64,000 bases of DNA from Pantoea sp050157905. GTDB taxonomy: Bacteria > Pseudomonadota > Gammaproteobacteria > Enterobacterales > Enterobacteriaceae. Shown here piece after piece: positions 1-8,487 of this stretch; positions within the stretch are counted from its first letter, which is position 1; each line of letters starts with the position of its first letter. The DNA lies in the NCBI RefSeq assembly GCF_050157905.1, contig NZ_JBKIWZ010000001.1, positions 1,116,001-1,180,000 on the forward strand. The letters run 5' to 3'. The notes below the pieces were generated by a model that searched no databases, was not told the DNA's origin, and was given only the letters and a program-made list of their open reading frames with translations. The position numbers and the translations under genes were made by a program.

Positions 1-315
1 ACCTTTAACCGGGCCGGCTTCACGCGTGACTTTACCACCGTCATTACGGATGCGTTCGCAGGCCGCTGCTGCGTCATCCACGCCCAGCGCGATATGGCCA
101 TAGGCGTTGCCCAGGTCATAGCTGTCGACGCCCCAGTTGTAGGTCAGCTCAATGACCGCCCCTTCACTTTCATCGGTGTAGCCCACAAAGGCCAGGGTGT
201 ATTTATATTCGGTGTTTTCGCTCTGACGCAGCACGCGCATGCCCAGCACACGGGTGTAGAAATCGATTGAACGTTGCAGATCGCCAACGCGCAGCATGGT
301 ATGAAGTAAACGCAT
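1..315 (-). CDS. gloA: Lactoylglutathione lyase (glyoxalase I), 3' end cut by window edge
   Basis: Glyoxalase I isomerises the methylglyoxal-glutathione hemithioacetal to S-lactoylglutathione in the cytosol. Reading down from 315 gives MRLLHTMLRVGDLQRSIDFY, the typical family start, and 105 codons are present with the reading frame still open at base 1. E. coli GloA is 135 residues, so about 30 C-terminal residues lie outside. It follows nemA on the same strand, the nemR-nemA-gloA order of E. coli, where electrophile-sensing NemR controls the set. The start is fixed by the conserved N-terminus. Confidence 0.93.
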   Translation of the reverse strand, partial: MRLLHTMLRVGDLQRSIDFYTRVLGMRVLRQSENTEYKYTLAFVGYTDESEGAVIELTYNWGVDSYDLGNAYGHIALGVDDAAAACERIRNDGGKVTREAGPVKG

Positions 316-431
316 AACATCCTCTTTGAAATAAAAACGCCATCGCCGGATGACCCAGCGCTAAGTATAGCGATCAAAATCGCCTGTGAATAATGGCTGC
401 CGTCATCGTCCCGGACGACAGCCGGACCCGA

Positions 432-1529
432 TTACAGCGTCGGGTAATCGATATACCCTTCCGCGCCGCCGCCGTAGAAGCTCTCCGGGCGCTGCGGGTT
501 GAGTGGCGCATCCTGTTGAAGACGTTCAACCAGATCCGGGTTTGCGATGTAGTCACGACCAAAGGCGACCGCATCAATCAGACCGCGACCAATCAAATCA
601 TCCGCTTTCTCTACGGTATAGGCACCGGCCCCGATGATAGCTCCCGGGAAAAGATCGCGCACTTTCTGACGGAAAGCGTCGGTGTAAGGTTTGCCGCCCG
701 CCCAGTCTGGCTCTGAGAGGTGCAGATAGGCGATGTTGCGTTTCGCCAGCTCGCCGATGTACCACAGCGCCGCCTCTTCTTCGTCCGGGCCGTTGTCCAG
801 ATTCTGGAAACTGCCAATAGGTGATACGCGAATACCGATGCGATCGGCTGACCAGTTGGCGATGACCGCGTCAACGACTTCCAGCGCAAAGCGGCCACGT
901 TTTTCGATACTGCCGCCATACTCATCGGTACGCCGATTGGAGTCAGGAGCCAGGAACTGATGGATCAGATAACCGTGCGCCGAGTGCAGCTCAAGCAGGT
1001 CAAAATCCGCTTCACGCGCGTTAGCCGCAGCCTGACCAAAATCAGCCACGATCTGCTGAATCTCGGGCACGGTCAGTTCGCGTGGTACAGAGGTTTCTTC
1101 GCGATAAACGCTGCCATCTTCCGCACGCAGAGAGGTGCGGGTTCCTGCAGGCAGGGCTGAAGGCGCAACAGGCGCTTTGCCTTCCGGCTGCACGCTGTTA
1201 TGCGAAATCCGACCGGTATGCCATAACTGTACGGCAGTGTGGCCGCCCGCCTGATGCACGCCGTTGTTGATGTCTTTCCACGCTGCAATCTGCTGCTGGG
1301 TGTGCAGGCCTGGCGCACCGGCATAGCCTTTCGCCTGGAAGGAGATCTGGGTCGCTTCGGTGATGATCAGGCCGGCGCTGGCACGCTGGTGGTAATATTC
1401 CGCCATCATCGGCGTCGGGATATCGCCTGGCTCAATGCTGCGCAGACGGGTCAGCGGTGCCATAAAGACGCGGTTCGGGACGGTAATTGCGCCAACTTTC
1501 AGCGGACGAAACAGCTGGGTACTCGCCAT
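432..1529 (-). CDS. nemA: N-ethylmaleimide reductase, old yellow enzyme family
   Basis: FMN-dependent NADPH oxidoreductase that reduces electrophiles such as N-ethylmaleimide, activated alkenes and nitro compounds. The 365 residues equal the length of E. coli NemA. The N-terminus (LFRPLKVGAITVPNRVFMAP), the flavin-site HSAHGYLIHQFL stretch near residue 180 and the GGSIEKRGRF segment are hallmarks of the OYE barrel. The ATG has AGGAG just upstream. It lies downstream of nemR, and a palindrome resembling the NemR operator sits in the gap between the two genes. Confidence 0.96.
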   Translation of the reverse strand: MASTQLFRPLKVGAITVPNRVFMAPLTRLRSIEPGDIPTPMMAEYYHQRASAGLIITEATQISFQAKGYAGAPGLHTQQQIAAWKDINNGVHQAGGHTAVQLWHTGRISHNSVQPEGKAPVAPSALPAGTRTSLRAEDGSVYREETSVPRELTVPEIQQIVADFGQAAANAREADFDLLELHSAHGYLIHQFLAPDSNRRTDEYGGSIEKRGRFALEVVDAVIANWSADRIGIRVSPIGSFQNLDNGPDEEEAALWYIGELAKRNIAYLHLSEPDWAGGKPYTDAFRQKVRDLFPGAIIGAGAYTVEKADDLIGRGLIDAVAFGRDYIANPDLVERLQQDAPLNPQRPESFYGGGAEGYIDYPTL

Positions 1530-1544
1530 AATAGCTCCTGATTA

Positions 1545-1561
1545 GTAGACCAGTCGTCTAC
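1545..1561. promoter_or_regulatory. Second NemR-like palindrome, directly upstream of nemA
   Basis: GTAGACcagtcGTCTAC is a 6-bp inverted repeat around a 5-bp centre, in the 50-bp gap between nemR and nemA. It shares the TAGAC half-site with the box upstream of nemR. In E. coli a single NemR box (TAGACC-N4-GGTCTA type) upstream of nemR is known. I infer a second NemR site that would give nemA and gloA their own regulated promoter. Confidence 0.6.
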
Positions 1562-1579
1562 AAACACGTTTTTTAAAAA

Positions 1580-2176
1580 TCAGTGGCGTTTGAGCCACTG
1601 TTCGATGGTACTCAATGCGAGGCGCAGTGGCTGCGCCTCGCGGGAAATTTTGCTCTGCAGGCTGGCGCCAAGCCACAGCAGCGACAACAGCTCTGCCATC
1701 TGCGCCGGAGGCTGTGGAAGCTCAAGTGACTCCTGCTCCACTGCGGCGAGCAGCGTCCGCGCGTAGAGGGCCGTGATTTTGGCTGCTCCCTGCTGCAGGG
1801 CCACGCGCATCGGCTCAGAGAGGTCGCATACTTCAGCTGAAACTTTGACGCCCAGGCAGCCCACGATATGCCCCTGCTGAACAAACAGCTCAACAGCGGC
1901 ACGGAAATGATTAAGCAGACGCTCCGCTGGCGTGCCATGAGTCTGATTAAGCTGAAGCTCCACATCCTGCAGGTAACGCGCAAAGTAGCGTTCCAGTAGC
2001 GCCACGCCAAACGCCTCTTTAGAGCGGAAATAGTAGTAGAAGGAGCCTTTCGGCACCGCCGCCTGGGTCAGCAGCTCACTCAGCCCCATGCCGGTAAAGC
2101 CGCGCTGCAGACAGAGCTGCTCACCTGTCTGCAGCAGGTGTTCGCGGGTTTCATTACGCTGTAGACTTTTATTCAT
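1580..2176 (-). CDS. nemR: TetR-family repressor NemR, electrophile and hypochlorite sensor
   Basis: TetR-type repressor of nemA and gloA that is inactivated when cysteines react with electrophiles or reactive chlorine. From the ATG at 2176 it has 198 residues (E. coli 199). An N-terminal helix-turn-helix (GFTGMGLSELLTQAAVPKGS) is followed by the conserved C-terminal segment GHIVGCLGVKVSAEVCDLSE, which carries the cysteine equivalent to the redox-active one in E. coli. An in-frame upstream ATG at 2245 would read through the operator at 2191-2206, so the start at 2176 is preferred. Confidence 0.92.
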   Translation of the reverse strand: MNKSLQRNETREHLLQTGEQLCLQRGFTGMGLSELLTQAAVPKGSFYYYFRSKEAFGVALLERYFARYLQDVELQLNQTHGTPAERLLNHFRAAVELFVQQGHIVGCLGVKVSAEVCDLSEPMRVALQQGAAKITALYARTLLAAVEQESLELPQPPAQMAELLSLLWLGASLQSKISREAQPLRLALSTIEQWLKRH

Positions 2177-2190
2177 GGCAAAGAGATTAG

Positions 2191-2206
2191 TAGACCGGTC
2201 GGTCTG
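2191..2206. promoter_or_regulatory. NemR operator upstream of nemR
   Basis: TAGACCGGTCGGTCTG matches the known NemR box TAGACC-N4-GGTCTA except at the last base. It lies 15 bp before the nemR start, where a bound repressor would block its own transcription. Confidence 0.8.
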
Positions 2207-2349
2207 ATGCAACGCGACAGGGTCCATTTCGCACAGAGTGTTCACATAACTGGCCAGGAACGGGATAATTCTGGCCGTGCGGGGCGGACTTCCTGATCAA
2301 CCAGGCTACGCTTTTAATTAACGCTGTATTCTTTGAAACGGGAGGCGTG

Positions 2350-2589
2350 GTGGCCGAACAGCTTGAGTTTTTCCCGGTTCCCAGCCCCTGTCGCGGTATC
2401 TGCCAGACGGATGCACGCGGCTACTGTCTGGGATGTTTACGCAGCCGCGACGAGCGGTTTAACTGGCTGCGCTTCAGCGATGCGCAAAAGCGTGAAGTCA
2501 TTCGCCTGTGCCAGCAGCGCCGTCTGCGCATGCAACGGCCGCAGAAAGGTGAGGAGCCGCACGAACCCCAGCAGCCAGAGTTGTTCTGA
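2350..2589 (+). CDS. ydhL: DUF1289 family small protein YdhL
   Basis: About 79 residues. It begins AEQLEFFPVPSPCRGICQTD and keeps the C-x3-C-x7-C-x2-C pattern of DUF1289, probably a metal or iron-sulfur site. Function is unknown in E. coli too. GTG codons at 2347 and 2350 are both possible. The second is chosen because GGGAGG at 2340-2345 lies too close to the first and because E. coli YdhL begins at the matching residue. It is divergent from nemR and precedes ydhF, as in E. coli. Confidence 0.85.
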   Translation: MAEQLEFFPVPSPCRGICQTDARGYCLGCLRSRDERFNWLRFSDAQKREVIRLCQQRRLRMQRPQKGEEPHEPQQPELF

Positions 2590-2664
2590 TAGCTGTCTGC
2601 ATTCTGCTTTCCGTTATACTCTCTGACACGCTAATTTCAGCTAATGCGCAACAGGAAGAACGTC

Positions 2665-3561
2665 ATGTCAGAACCGCAGGCCATCGCCTTACAGGGTCCC
2701 GTCTTTTCACCGCTGGTTATGGGGTACTGGCGCCTGATGGAGTGGGGCATGTCGCCTCAGGAGCGGGTCGCGTTTATTGAGCATCATCTGAACCTGGGGA
2801 TCACCACCGTCGATCATGCGGACATCTATGGGGATTACCAGTGCGAAGCCGCATTTGGTGAGGCGCTCAAGCTGGCCCCCGGCCTGCGCGATCGGCTGCA
2901 GATTGTGACCAAATGTGGTATTGCCACTCGCGCCCGGCCCGAAAATCAGATTGGCCACTACATCACCGATAAAGCGCACATCCTGCAGAGCGCGGAAAAT
3001 TCGCTGCGCCATTTCCACACCGATCGTCTCGACCTGTTATTGATCCATCGACCCGATCCACTGATGGCAGCGGACGAGGTTGCAGATGCTTTCATGGCGC
3101 TGCATCAGAGCGGCAAGGTGCTGCACTTTGGCGTTTCTAACTTTACGCCTGCCCAGTTCTCACTGCTGCAATCCCGCCTGCCGTTCTCGCTGGTCACTAA
3201 TCAACTGGAGATCTCTCCCGTGCAGCAAAGCGTCCTGCTGGACGGATCGCTGGATCAATGTCAGCAACTGCGTATCCGGCCGATGGCCTGGTCCTGCCTG
3301 GGCGGAGGCCGCCTGTTTACCGATCCTCATTTCCAGCCTCTGCGTGATGAACTGGACGCGATCCGACAGGAAACCGGTGCAACCAGCCTGGATCAGGTGG
3401 TCTACGCCTGGATACTGATGCTGCCTTCGCGACCGCTGCCGATTATCGGTTCAGGCAAAGCGGCACGGGTAAGTGAGGTCGCCGGAGCGCTTGACCTGAC
3501 GCTGACGCGTCAGCAATGGTTCCGCATTCGTAAAGCCGCCCTGGGGTTTGATGTGCCCTGA
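2665..3561 (+). CDS. ydhF: Aldo/keto reductase YdhF
   Basis: Predicted NADPH-dependent aldo/keto reductase. From ATG 2665 it has 298 residues, the same as E. coli YdhF; AGGAAG ends 6 bp before this ATG, whereas the in-frame ATG at 2644 has no ribosome site. Visible AKR elements are the catalytic D/Y pair in TTVDHADIYGDY (about residues 45-57), LLLIHRP (about 128), HFGVSNF (about 155), and the cofactor-binding PLPIIGSG near residue 265. The natural substrate is not known. Confidence 0.93.
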   Translation: MSEPQAIALQGPVFSPLVMGYWRLMEWGMSPQERVAFIEHHLNLGITTVDHADIYGDYQCEAAFGEALKLAPGLRDRLQIVTKCGIATRARPENQIGHYITDKAHILQSAENSLRHFHTDRLDLLLIHRPDPLMAADEVADAFMALHQSGKVLHFGVSNFTPAQFSLLQSRLPFSLVTNQLEISPVQQSVLLDGSLDQCQQLRIRPMAWSCLGGGRLFTDPHFQPLRDELDAIRQETGATSLDQVVYAWILMLPSRPLPIIGSGKAARVSEVAGALDLTLTRQQWFRIRKAALGFDVP

Positions 3562-3645
3562 AGCGTAAAACTGCGTCAATTTCCGGCAAACCAGCGTAAC
3601 AGCAACCAGACTTATCGCACACCCTGGTCTGCAAATGGAGTCACC

Positions 3646-4164
3646 ATGAAACTGAAAGCAGTTGCGCTATATGCATTGATCGCCTGCGGCTCAGCTCAGG
3701 CTGCCAGCAAGGAGGTTACCATCCATCAGGTTACCGCCGAAGGCGTCGGTCAGTCGCTGGGCACCGTCAGGATCGACGAGACGCAGTATGGCCTGCAGTT
3801 CACGCCCGAACTGCAGGGGCTTAAGCCAGGCATTCATGGCTTCCATGTTCACGCAAAAGGGAGCTGTGAGCCGGGCGATGCTGAGGGCAAGGTCGTTGCC
3901 GCTGGTGCGGCGGGCGGTCATCTTGATCCGGCTAACAGCGGTAAACATCTGGGGCCTTATGGCGAAGGTCACCTGGGCGATTTACCTGCAATCTATGTGG
4001 ATGACGCGGGCAAGGCCACTTATCCGGTGCTGGCACCGCGGCTGAAATCTTTGCAGGAGATTAAGGACAAGGCGTTGATGGTGCATGCCGGTGGGGATAA
4101 TCACGCCGACCATCCCAAACCGCAGGGCGGCGGCGGGGCGCGCTATGCCTGCGGCGTTATCTGA
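3646..4164 (+). CDS. sodC: Periplasmic copper-zinc superoxide dismutase
   Basis: Converts superoxide to peroxide in the periplasm. The 172-residue protein begins with a signal peptide (cleavage likely after AQA near residue 19). It carries the copper-ligand motif HGFHVHAKGSCEPGD, the zinc-loop AGGHLDPANSGKHLGPYGEGH segment and a final metal histidine in MVHAGGDNHAD. Cysteines in GSCEPG and YACGVI near the C-terminus should form the family disulfide. It stands between ydhF and ydhK as in E. coli. A GC-rich hairpin follows the stop. Confidence 0.95.
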   Translation: MKLKAVALYALIACGSAQAASKEVTIHQVTAEGVGQSLGTVRIDETQYGLQFTPELQGLKPGIHGFHVHAKGSCEPGDAEGKVVAAGAAGGHLDPANSGKHLGPYGEGHLGDLPAIYVDDAGKATYPVLAPRLKSLQEIKDKALMVHAGGDNHADHPKPQGGGGARYACGVI

Positions 4165-4170
4165 CGTTAT

Positions 4171-4199
4171 CGGGCGGCCGACACCCGCCGCCCGCATTT
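4171..4199 (+). terminator. Possible weak terminator after sodC
   Basis: CGGGCGGC and GCCGCCCG form an 8-bp stem with an 8-base loop (4171-4194) shortly after the sodC stop. Only CATTTC follows rather than a long T run, so termination may be partial. Confidence 0.45.
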
Positions 4200-4295
4200 C
4201 ATCCGCCTGTTTAGTAATTGTTGTACCATCCCCGGCATTTCCCCCCTATGATATTGATTCAGGTACGAAAGCGTGACGGGGAAGGAGCAGGAAAA

Positions 4296-4763
4296 ATGAA
4301 AGTGAAGGGCGCATTACTGCTGTGTCTGCTGCTGGTCGGATGCGATAAACCCAATGATACGCAACTGGTGACCGAAACCGGTCGTGAGCTTCAGCGCACT
4401 ATCGACACCAGTCCGATGCGTATTACCTGCGAAAAGATTGCCAAAGGGCGCGAATGGCTGAGCCGCAACATGGTGCGAAAGCTGGAGAAGCAGGGGTGCG
4501 ATCAGGTCTTTCGCAGCGCCACTGAAACCAATTTTACCGACACCACCATCTATCGTCACACCATGACGATGGTCTGTGGCGGAATCCAGGGCCAGAGTTT
4601 CACCGGCAGCGAACTGACGCGCCGGTTTATCTTTTCACCGGATGAGAAAGCGCTGGTGATCGAGCCGATGACGGGCATGGACAAAACCCGCTTTGAAGGC
4701 CACAAAACATTGCAACAGCTGCAGGAGGACTTCAACCGCCAGCAGCAGCAATATTGTCAGTGA
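4296..4763 (+). CDS. Uncharacterised lipoprotein
   Basis: 155 residues from ATG 4296, with GAAGGAG at 4281-4287. The N-terminus MKVKGALLLCLLLVGCDKPN is a lipoprotein signal; the lipobox ends at Cys16, and Asp at +2 may favour retention in the inner membrane. The mature part is polar with three or four cysteines (ITCEK, QGCDQ, MVCGG, QYCQ) that could form disulfides. I do not recognise a family. It converges on ydhK with no gap between the stop codons and has no counterpart at this place in E. coli K-12. Confidence 0.75.
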   Translation: MKVKGALLLCLLLVGCDKPNDTQLVTETGRELQRTIDTSPMRITCEKIAKGREWLSRNMVRKLEKQGCDQVFRSATETNFTDTTIYRHTMTMVCGGIQGQSFTGSELTRRFIFSPDEKALVIEPMTGMDKTRFEGHKTLQQLQEDFNRQQQQYCQ

Positions 4764-6764
4764 TCAGGCAGGCACCGCCTGCTTCAGCTGGGCCAGCGAA
4801 CAGCGTAAACGCCAGATGATACCCGCCAGTTCGCTGGCCTCATGGCTTTCCAGCGCCAGCAACGCGGCCAGGGTTGCCTCCAGTTCTGCCAGCGTCCGAT
4901 CCAGCGAGCTGTGCTGCACCCCCCGGCTGCTCATAATCTGCTGCAGATGGCGCAGACTCTCCTCGCGAAACGCCAGCAGCGTCGCCGATTCGGCACGCCA
5001 CTTCCGCAGCTGCCAGACAATGTGCGAACAGTTAAGCAGTACCACGCCCCAGCGCAGCAGCCAGACACGCGCCTGCTCATCCCGGCTGTGGCTGAGCTGA
5101 CTGATTCGATGATAAATCTGCGATTCGAAGCGGCTCTCGCTGAGCCGGGGACGCTGACGCAGCTGATCGAGAAACGCCAGCCGCAGCGCGCGGATATGGC
5201 GACGGCTGCGCCGTGCGTCGGAGCTGGGCCGTAAAATCTGAAATGCCAGCCAGGCCAGCAGCACACCACAAATTTTAGCGATGTTGTCGTTAAAAAACGC
5301 CTGATAATCCCAGTCCGGGGGATTGGTCACCGCGATAAACGAGCCCATAAAGACGATAAACTGTCCCCACATCCCGGCCCGCTGTTTCTGCTGCAGTTTG
5401 AAAAGCTGCAGCGTCACCAGCAGCGGAAAGAGCAGCAGCAGAAAAGGCCACAGCTGACTGATTTGTACCATCAGGCCAAACTTCATCACAAAACTGAAGA
5501 TAAACAACCAGAGCAGCGTTTTCAGCAGCAGGGTGACGCTACCCCCAGGTGAGGGCGAGGAGGCGTAGAGCACGCAGGCGATGGCGGTCAGGGTGAGCGC
5601 GGCGGCACCGGACGACCATTGGGTGTTGATCCAGAAAGCACAGCCGAGGACGATGACGCAGAAGGTGCGCAGGGCGCTCCAGCCCGCTTCGGCGCTGTCA
5701 CTGTCCCGGGCCAGCGCCGGAACGGGCGGCGGCTGAAAGCGGGTATCTGCATCAGCCCGATCCAGCAGGCGAATCCAGCGCTGCACGTTAAGATACATCC
5801 AGCAGAAATAGCGCAGTCGCTGGCAAAAGGCACGCTGCCGGTAGTCGCCATCCGCCGCAGGCGTCACGCTGCGCAGGATCTGCGCCAGCCGGTACTTGTC
5901 ACACGCGGGTTTCGCCAGCTCCGCCAGCAGCTGCTGCAGTGCCGCGAAAAGTGTCTCTGGCGCATCCGGCCAGTTCAGCAACATGCGGCGCAGACTCGAC
6001 AGCACGCTGGTGAGCCGCAGCTGCTGATGCAGCACATAGTTCAGCACGTTATTCTGGCGGCGAAAGCGATAGTGACTCCAGAACGCCTGGATCCGCAGCA
6101 GGTTCATGGTCAGAATCTGGCTAATCACATTCTCATGCGCAACGCGAATAGTGTCGCTGGCCGAGGGCAGCAGCAGCAGCACAGCATGTTCCAGCAGGCG
6201 GTCGTGCATCTGCTTCAGTGACGTAATCAGCGTCTCTCCATCTGAGGTACTTGGCAGTACCATCATCATCAGTCCGGCGCATAAAATGCCCGAGATGACC
6301 TCACAGACGCGAGCCTGGGCGATCGTCCAGAGCGAGGTGATATCTGTGATATTGACGCTGCTGAACGCAATAATCGCCGCGGTATAGCCCGCCAGTGAAA
6401 AGGCATAGGCGACGTTATTCTGGAAGTGACTGGCGATGCCGGTGCAGAGCGCCAGCCAGCCGGCAATAGCAAAAGTAAACAGCCAGGGCTCATTCAGCGT
6501 GTGCCCGGCGATGAGCAGCGCGGCACTGGCCCCCAGCAGGCTGCCGACGATGCGCCCGAGGCTTTTGCTGATCGCACCGCCGACCGTAGGAAAACTGATC
6601 ACGGCAGCAGAGGTCATCGCCCAGTAGGGCTCATCGAGATCGAGTCCATAGGCGATGCTGAGTGCCAGACACATGGCGATAGCATTGCGCAACGCATAGC
6701 GCCACTGTCCGCCGCTGGCCTTAATCCAGGGCAGCTGATCCCACGCCAGCCACTGCATATTCAT
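4764..6764 (-). CDS. ydhK: FUSC/PET-family efflux protein YdhK
   Basis: Inner-membrane protein of the aromatic-acid exporter (AaeB/FUSC) type. The 666 residues closely follow E. coli YdhK (670): the conserved RYALRNAIAMCLALSIAYGL, DEPYWAMTSAAVISFPTVGG and GSFIAVTNPP segments are clear, with two membrane blocks (about 25-170 and 365-500) separated by soluble regions. Its ATG overlaps the ydhJ stop by 4 bp (ATGA). With YdhJ and YdhI it forms a predicted efflux module of unknown substrate next to slyA. Confidence 0.94.
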   Translation of the reverse strand: MNMQWLAWDQLPWIKASGGQWRYALRNAIAMCLALSIAYGLDLDEPYWAMTSAAVISFPTVGGAISKSLGRIVGSLLGASAALLIAGHTLNEPWLFTFAIAGWLALCTGIASHFQNNVAYAFSLAGYTAAIIAFSSVNITDITSLWTIAQARVCEVISGILCAGLMMMVLPSTSDGETLITSLKQMHDRLLEHAVLLLLPSASDTIRVAHENVISQILTMNLLRIQAFWSHYRFRRQNNVLNYVLHQQLRLTSVLSSLRRMLLNWPDAPETLFAALQQLLAELAKPACDKYRLAQILRSVTPAADGDYRQRAFCQRLRYFCWMYLNVQRWIRLLDRADADTRFQPPPVPALARDSDSAEAGWSALRTFCVIVLGCAFWINTQWSSGAAALTLTAIACVLYASSPSPGGSVTLLLKTLLWLFIFSFVMKFGLMVQISQLWPFLLLLFPLLVTLQLFKLQQKQRAGMWGQFIVFMGSFIAVTNPPDWDYQAFFNDNIAKICGVLLAWLAFQILRPSSDARRSRRHIRALRLAFLDQLRQRPRLSESRFESQIYHRISQLSHSRDEQARVWLLRWGVVLLNCSHIVWQLRKWRAESATLLAFREESLRHLQQIMSSRGVQHSSLDRTLAELEATLAALLALESHEASELAGIIWRLRCSLAQLKQAVPA

Positions 6765-7618
6765 GGCTGAATCGTAATTGTGCAGCTGGTACCCGCGACC
6801 AGGTCGGCGCTGGCGGGTAACGGGTTGAGGCGAATGCGAACGGGCACACGCTGTGCCAGCCTCACCCAGGGCACGTTGGGTTTGATATCGGGAACCAGCC
6901 CGCTATCGGTTTCAATACTCTGGTCATAGATGGCCCGGCCAATGCTGTCGACCTGACCCTGTAACTGCATGCCGTTGCTGTAGAGCACGACCTGCGCGGT
7001 CGCACCGGCCTGAATATGACGCAGTTTGGTCTCTTCAAAATAGCCCATCACATACCAGGAGTGACCGTCGACCAGGGCGAACAGTGGCGTTCCCGCTGAG
7101 GCATAGTTACCCGGTCGCAGCGTCAGGTTGGTGACCCAGCCATCTACCGGCGCGGTCAGTGTCGTCTGCTGAAGATTCCAGCGCGCCCGTTCCCACTCTG
7201 CCTGTGCGGCTTTGGCACTGGCGGCCGCAGCCCCGGCACTCAGTCGTGCCGCATCAAGATCCTCAGCGGAAATAACATTGCGCGGCAGGCCGTTACGGCG
7301 GTTAAATTCATGCTGCGCCTTTGCCAGGTCGGCCTGCGCTTTGCTGCGCTGAGCGGCGGCATTGTCGAGGGCGATCTGCCACGGCACGGGATCCAGCGTC
7401 AGCAGAGGATCGCCCCGATGCACGAACTGATTGTCCCGCACCTGAAGCCGGGTGATCCGGCCTGAAATCTCAGGCGTGATATCGACCAGTTCCGCCCGGA
7501 CTTTACCATCGCGTGTCCACGGCGACTGCATGTAGTAATTCCACAGCCAGCCACCCGCCAGCAGCGCCAGTCCAAAGACAATCAGCGTAGAGAAATATTT
7601 TAACGCGTTAAATTTCAT
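6761..7618 (-). CDS. ydhJ: HlyD/EmrA-type periplasmic adaptor YdhJ
   Basis: Membrane-fusion protein partner of YdhK. 285 residues from ATG 7618, the E. coli length; an in-frame ATG at 7663 would run into ydhI. One N-terminal membrane anchor (TLIVFGLALLAGGWLWNYY) is followed by the family signature SPWTRDGKVRAELVDITPEISG, an alpha-helical hairpin (about 85-150) and a barrel domain. It sits between ydhI and ydhK in a tight operon. Confidence 0.94.
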   Translation of the reverse strand: MKFNALKYFSTLIVFGLALLAGGWLWNYYMQSPWTRDGKVRAELVDITPEISGRITRLQVRDNQFVHRGDPLLTLDPVPWQIALDNAAAQRSKAQADLAKAQHEFNRRNGLPRNVISAEDLDAARLSAGAAAASAKAAQAEWERARWNLQQTTLTAPVDGWVTNLTLRPGNYASAGTPLFALVDGHSWYVMGYFEETKLRHIQAGATAQVVLYSNGMQLQGQVDSIGRAIYDQSIETDSGLVPDIKPNVPWVRLAQRVPVRIRLNPLPASADLVAGTSCTITIQP

Positions 7619-7623
7619 CCCGA

Positions 7624-7860
7624 TTATCCATGACTGATGAGCCAGAGTGCGGCGGTAACGCACAGCACAAACAGAGAGAGGTCGAACAGGGTGGGATGCC
7701 AGACATCACCTGAGTAGATCCAGCCGCGTACCAGCGGGTGGATCAGCAGCCAGAAAAAGAAGCCGAGCATTACCGCTTTAAACATCGGCGGGAAAAAGAG
7801 AGAGGCTCCCACGACCAGGTCGGTCAGCGGTTTCGCCCCTGAAAGCGCAGGAGTGAGCAC
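7624..7860 (-). CDS. ydhI: DUF1656 small membrane protein YdhI
   Basis: 78 residues when started at GTG 7860, exactly the E. coli YdhI length; AAGGAT sits 8 bp upstream. LTDLVVGASLFFPPMFKAVMLG and WIYSGDVWHPTLFDLSLF are family-typical, with two membrane segments. It is the first gene of ydhI-ydhJ-ydhK. Its promoter region is shared with divergent slyA, and in E. coli SlyA controls this neighbourhood. A longer upstream reading is possible but crosses the slyA start. Confidence 0.88.
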   Translation of the reverse strand: MLTPALSGAKPLTDLVVGASLFFPPMFKAVMLGFFFWLLIHPLVRGWIYSGDVWHPTLFDLSLFVLCVTAALWLISHG

Positions 7861-7982
7861 GTGATAACATCCTTCGTTAACCCAGACGGCAGATTCCGCG
7901 CGCGGTCGCGTTAGTGGGGCTGGTCCGGGATTTGTAATTTGTCCTGTAAACTCGCAGAATAGTGTAAAATCTGGCTTGATAG

Positions 7983-7994
7983 CTAGCAAGCTAA
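7983..7994. promoter_or_regulatory. SlyA-binding palindrome
   Basis: CTAGCAAGCTAA differs at one base from the published SlyA consensus TTAGCAAGCTAA. It ends about 15 bp before the slyA start and lies in the ydhI-slyA divergent region, consistent with autoregulation and control of the efflux operon. Confidence 0.8.
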
Positions 7995-8009
7995 TTATAA
8001 GGAGATGAA

Positions 8010-8447
8010 ATGGATACGCCACTCGGAACGGATTTATCTCGCCTGGTGCGCATCTGGCGCGCGTTGATTGATCAGCGGCTGAAGCCGCTTGAGCTGACTC
8101 AGACTCACTGGGTGACGTTGCACAATATTCATCAACTGCCGCCTGAACAGTCTCAGATTCAGCTGGCTAAGGCGATTGGAATTGAACAGCCGTCGCTGGT
8201 GCGAACACTGGATCAGCTTGAGGAGAAAGGGTTGATTACCCGTTCAACCTGCGCCAACGATCGACGCGCCAAGCGTATTAAGCTGACGCAGCAGGCGGAA
8301 CCGATTATCGAACAGGTTGAAAGCGTTATTGATGAAACGCGCGATGATATCCTCTCCGGAATCAGTCAGGAGGAGATCGGTCAGATGGTGACGCTGATCG
8401 CCCGGCTGGAGAAAAACATCCTCGAACTTCAGCATAAAGAGAAATAA
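8010..8447 (+). CDS. slyA: MarR-family transcriptional regulator SlyA
   Basis: Winged-helix dimeric regulator that counters H-NS and responds to small aromatic molecules. 145 residues, nearly identical to E. coli SlyA through LVRIWRALIDQRLKPLELTQ, the recognition region AIGIEQPSLVRTLDQLEEKG and the wing TCANDRRAKRIKLT. AAGGAG at 7999-8004 selects ATG 8010; the ATG at 8005 is out of frame. Confidence 0.97.
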   Translation: MDTPLGTDLSRLVRIWRALIDQRLKPLELTQTHWVTLHNIHQLPPEQSQIQLAKAIGIEQPSLVRTLDQLEEKGLITRSTCANDRRAKRIKLTQQAEPIIEQVESVIDETRDDILSGISQEEIGQMVTLIARLEKNILELQHKEK

Positions 8448-8477
8448 AAAAACCGACGCCCGGGCGTCGGTTTTTTA
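8446..8477. terminator. Bidirectional terminator between slyA and slyB
   Basis: A perfect stem (CCGACGCCCGGGCGTCGG, 8453-8470) is flanked by an A run on the left and TTTTTT on the right, so it can stop transcription of both convergent genes. Confidence 0.92.
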
Positions 8478-8487
8478 TTTAGTCACC

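Noticed and set aside
5619..6221. 200-codon plus-strand ORF inside ydhK
   Set aside because: Antisense overlap of a gene with strong full-length similarity; no ribosome site or family.
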